From: Bacteroidales bacterium
GTDB taxonomy: Bacteria; Bacteroidota; Bacteroidia; Bacteroidales; UBA932
Length of the DNA stretch: 6,709 bases
Assembly: GCA_017551425.1 (NCBI GenBank)
Contig: JAFZLQ010000067.1
Coordinates: 1 to 6,709 of the forward strand
Direction: 5' to 3'
Below are positions 6,571-6,709 of this stretch, in pieces. The position numbers and the translations under genes are program-made. The notes beneath the pieces were generated by a model. It saw only the letters and a list, made by a program, of their open reading frames with translations. It was not told the origin of the DNA and ran no database searches. The stretch's first letter is position 1. Each line of letters opens with the position of its first letter.

Positions 6571-6607
6571 ACCCCCCTGCGGCTACGCCGCTTTCCCCCT
6601 CGGGGGG
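6571..6607. repeat. GC-rich double-hairpin module, copy 2
   Basis: ACCCCCC, then stem GCGGC (6579-6583), TAC loop, stem GCCGC (6587-6591), then CCCCC-TC-GGGGG (6595-6606). Same layout as the module at 6512-6546, with changed stem length and loop but preserved pairing. Confidence 0.7.
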
Positions 6608-6643
6608 CTGTTGAGGTCGCGGTCCGGCATACGGCATCTATAC

Positions 6644-6684
6644 AAACGTCGAATGACAGCCACAAGGACTGTCATTCTTCGTTT
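6644..6684. repeat. 41-nt interrupted stem-loop
   Basis: A perfect 9-bp stem GAATGACAG/CTGTCATTC (6651-6659 and 6669-6677) encloses a 9-nt loop. It is extended by AAACG/CGTTT (6644-6648 and 6680-6684) across a 2x2 internal loop. It has no clear U tract on either strand, so a terminator role is uncertain. Its AT-richer stem differs from the GC-rich modules to its left. Confidence 0.75.
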
Positions 6685-6690
6685 GAGCGG

Positions 6691-6709
6691 AAAACGGGAT
6701 TCGGACCCG
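6691..6709. repeat. 19-bp direct repeat, copy 2 (at window edge)
   Basis: Identical to 6458-6476 and ends exactly at the last base, so the true repeat may be longer. Together the two copies bound the palindrome, both hairpin modules and the 41-nt stem-loop. Confidence 0.85.

Larger units (their letters stand above)
6293..6709. other. Gene-free, structure-rich intergenic block
   Basis: No credible coding region: short frames here give low-complexity Arg/Ser/Pro-rich peptides with no recognisable motifs. The kinase-proximal part (6293-6460) holds a promoter box and a pair of phased dyads. The distal part (6458-6709) is very GC-rich, with runs of C and G, several perfect stem-loops and a direct repeat at both of its ends. 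The upstream neighbour on the right is outside the window. Confidence 0.8.

Overview
The window looks like a chromosomal segment of an uncultured, fairly GC-rich member of the Bacteroidales (Bacteroidota). Four things point there: a Bacteroidota-type one-chain glycyl-tRNA synthetase, a DPE2-like 4-alpha-glucanotransferase with an N-terminal starch-binding module, a bacterial serine palmitoyltransferase of the Bacteroides/Porphyromonas kind, and two exact matches to the Bacteroidota -7 promoter box TAnnTTTG with no strong Shine-Dalgarno sequences. All genes lie on the minus strand, so transcription runs from right to left.

From right to left: (i) 6293-6709 holds no credible gene but is rich in structure. 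It has a 19-bp direct repeat 233 bp apart, a perfect 22-bp palindrome, two related GC-rich double-hairpin modules, a 41-nt stem-loop, and two copies of a GCTACG-N14-CGTAGC dyad exactly 51 bp apart upstream of the next gene. (ii) 4412-6292 encodes a membrane sensor histidine kinase with an ABC-substrate-binding-like periplasmic domain; no response regulator is present in the window. (iii) A 75-bp gap carries a TATATTTG promoter box. (iv) A tight four-gene run follows: serine palmitoyltransferase (3146-4336), a short-chain dehydrogenase (2355-3149, ATGA overlap), 4-alpha-glucanotransferase (475-2355, GTG start, TAGTG overlap), and after 15 nt glyS (1-459), which runs off the left edge.

The first two genes of the run probably catalyse the first two steps of sphingolipid base synthesis: serine + acyl-CoA to 3-ketosphinganine, then NAD(P)H reduction to sphinganine. 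The reductase role is inferred from family and context. MalQ (maltodextrin/glycogen metabolism) and GlyS (translation) have no obvious biochemical link to that pathway; they may share the transcript as housekeeping functions. I found no clear defence system, prophage, CRISPR array or insertion sequence. The least explained part is the repeat-rich intergenic block at the right edge.
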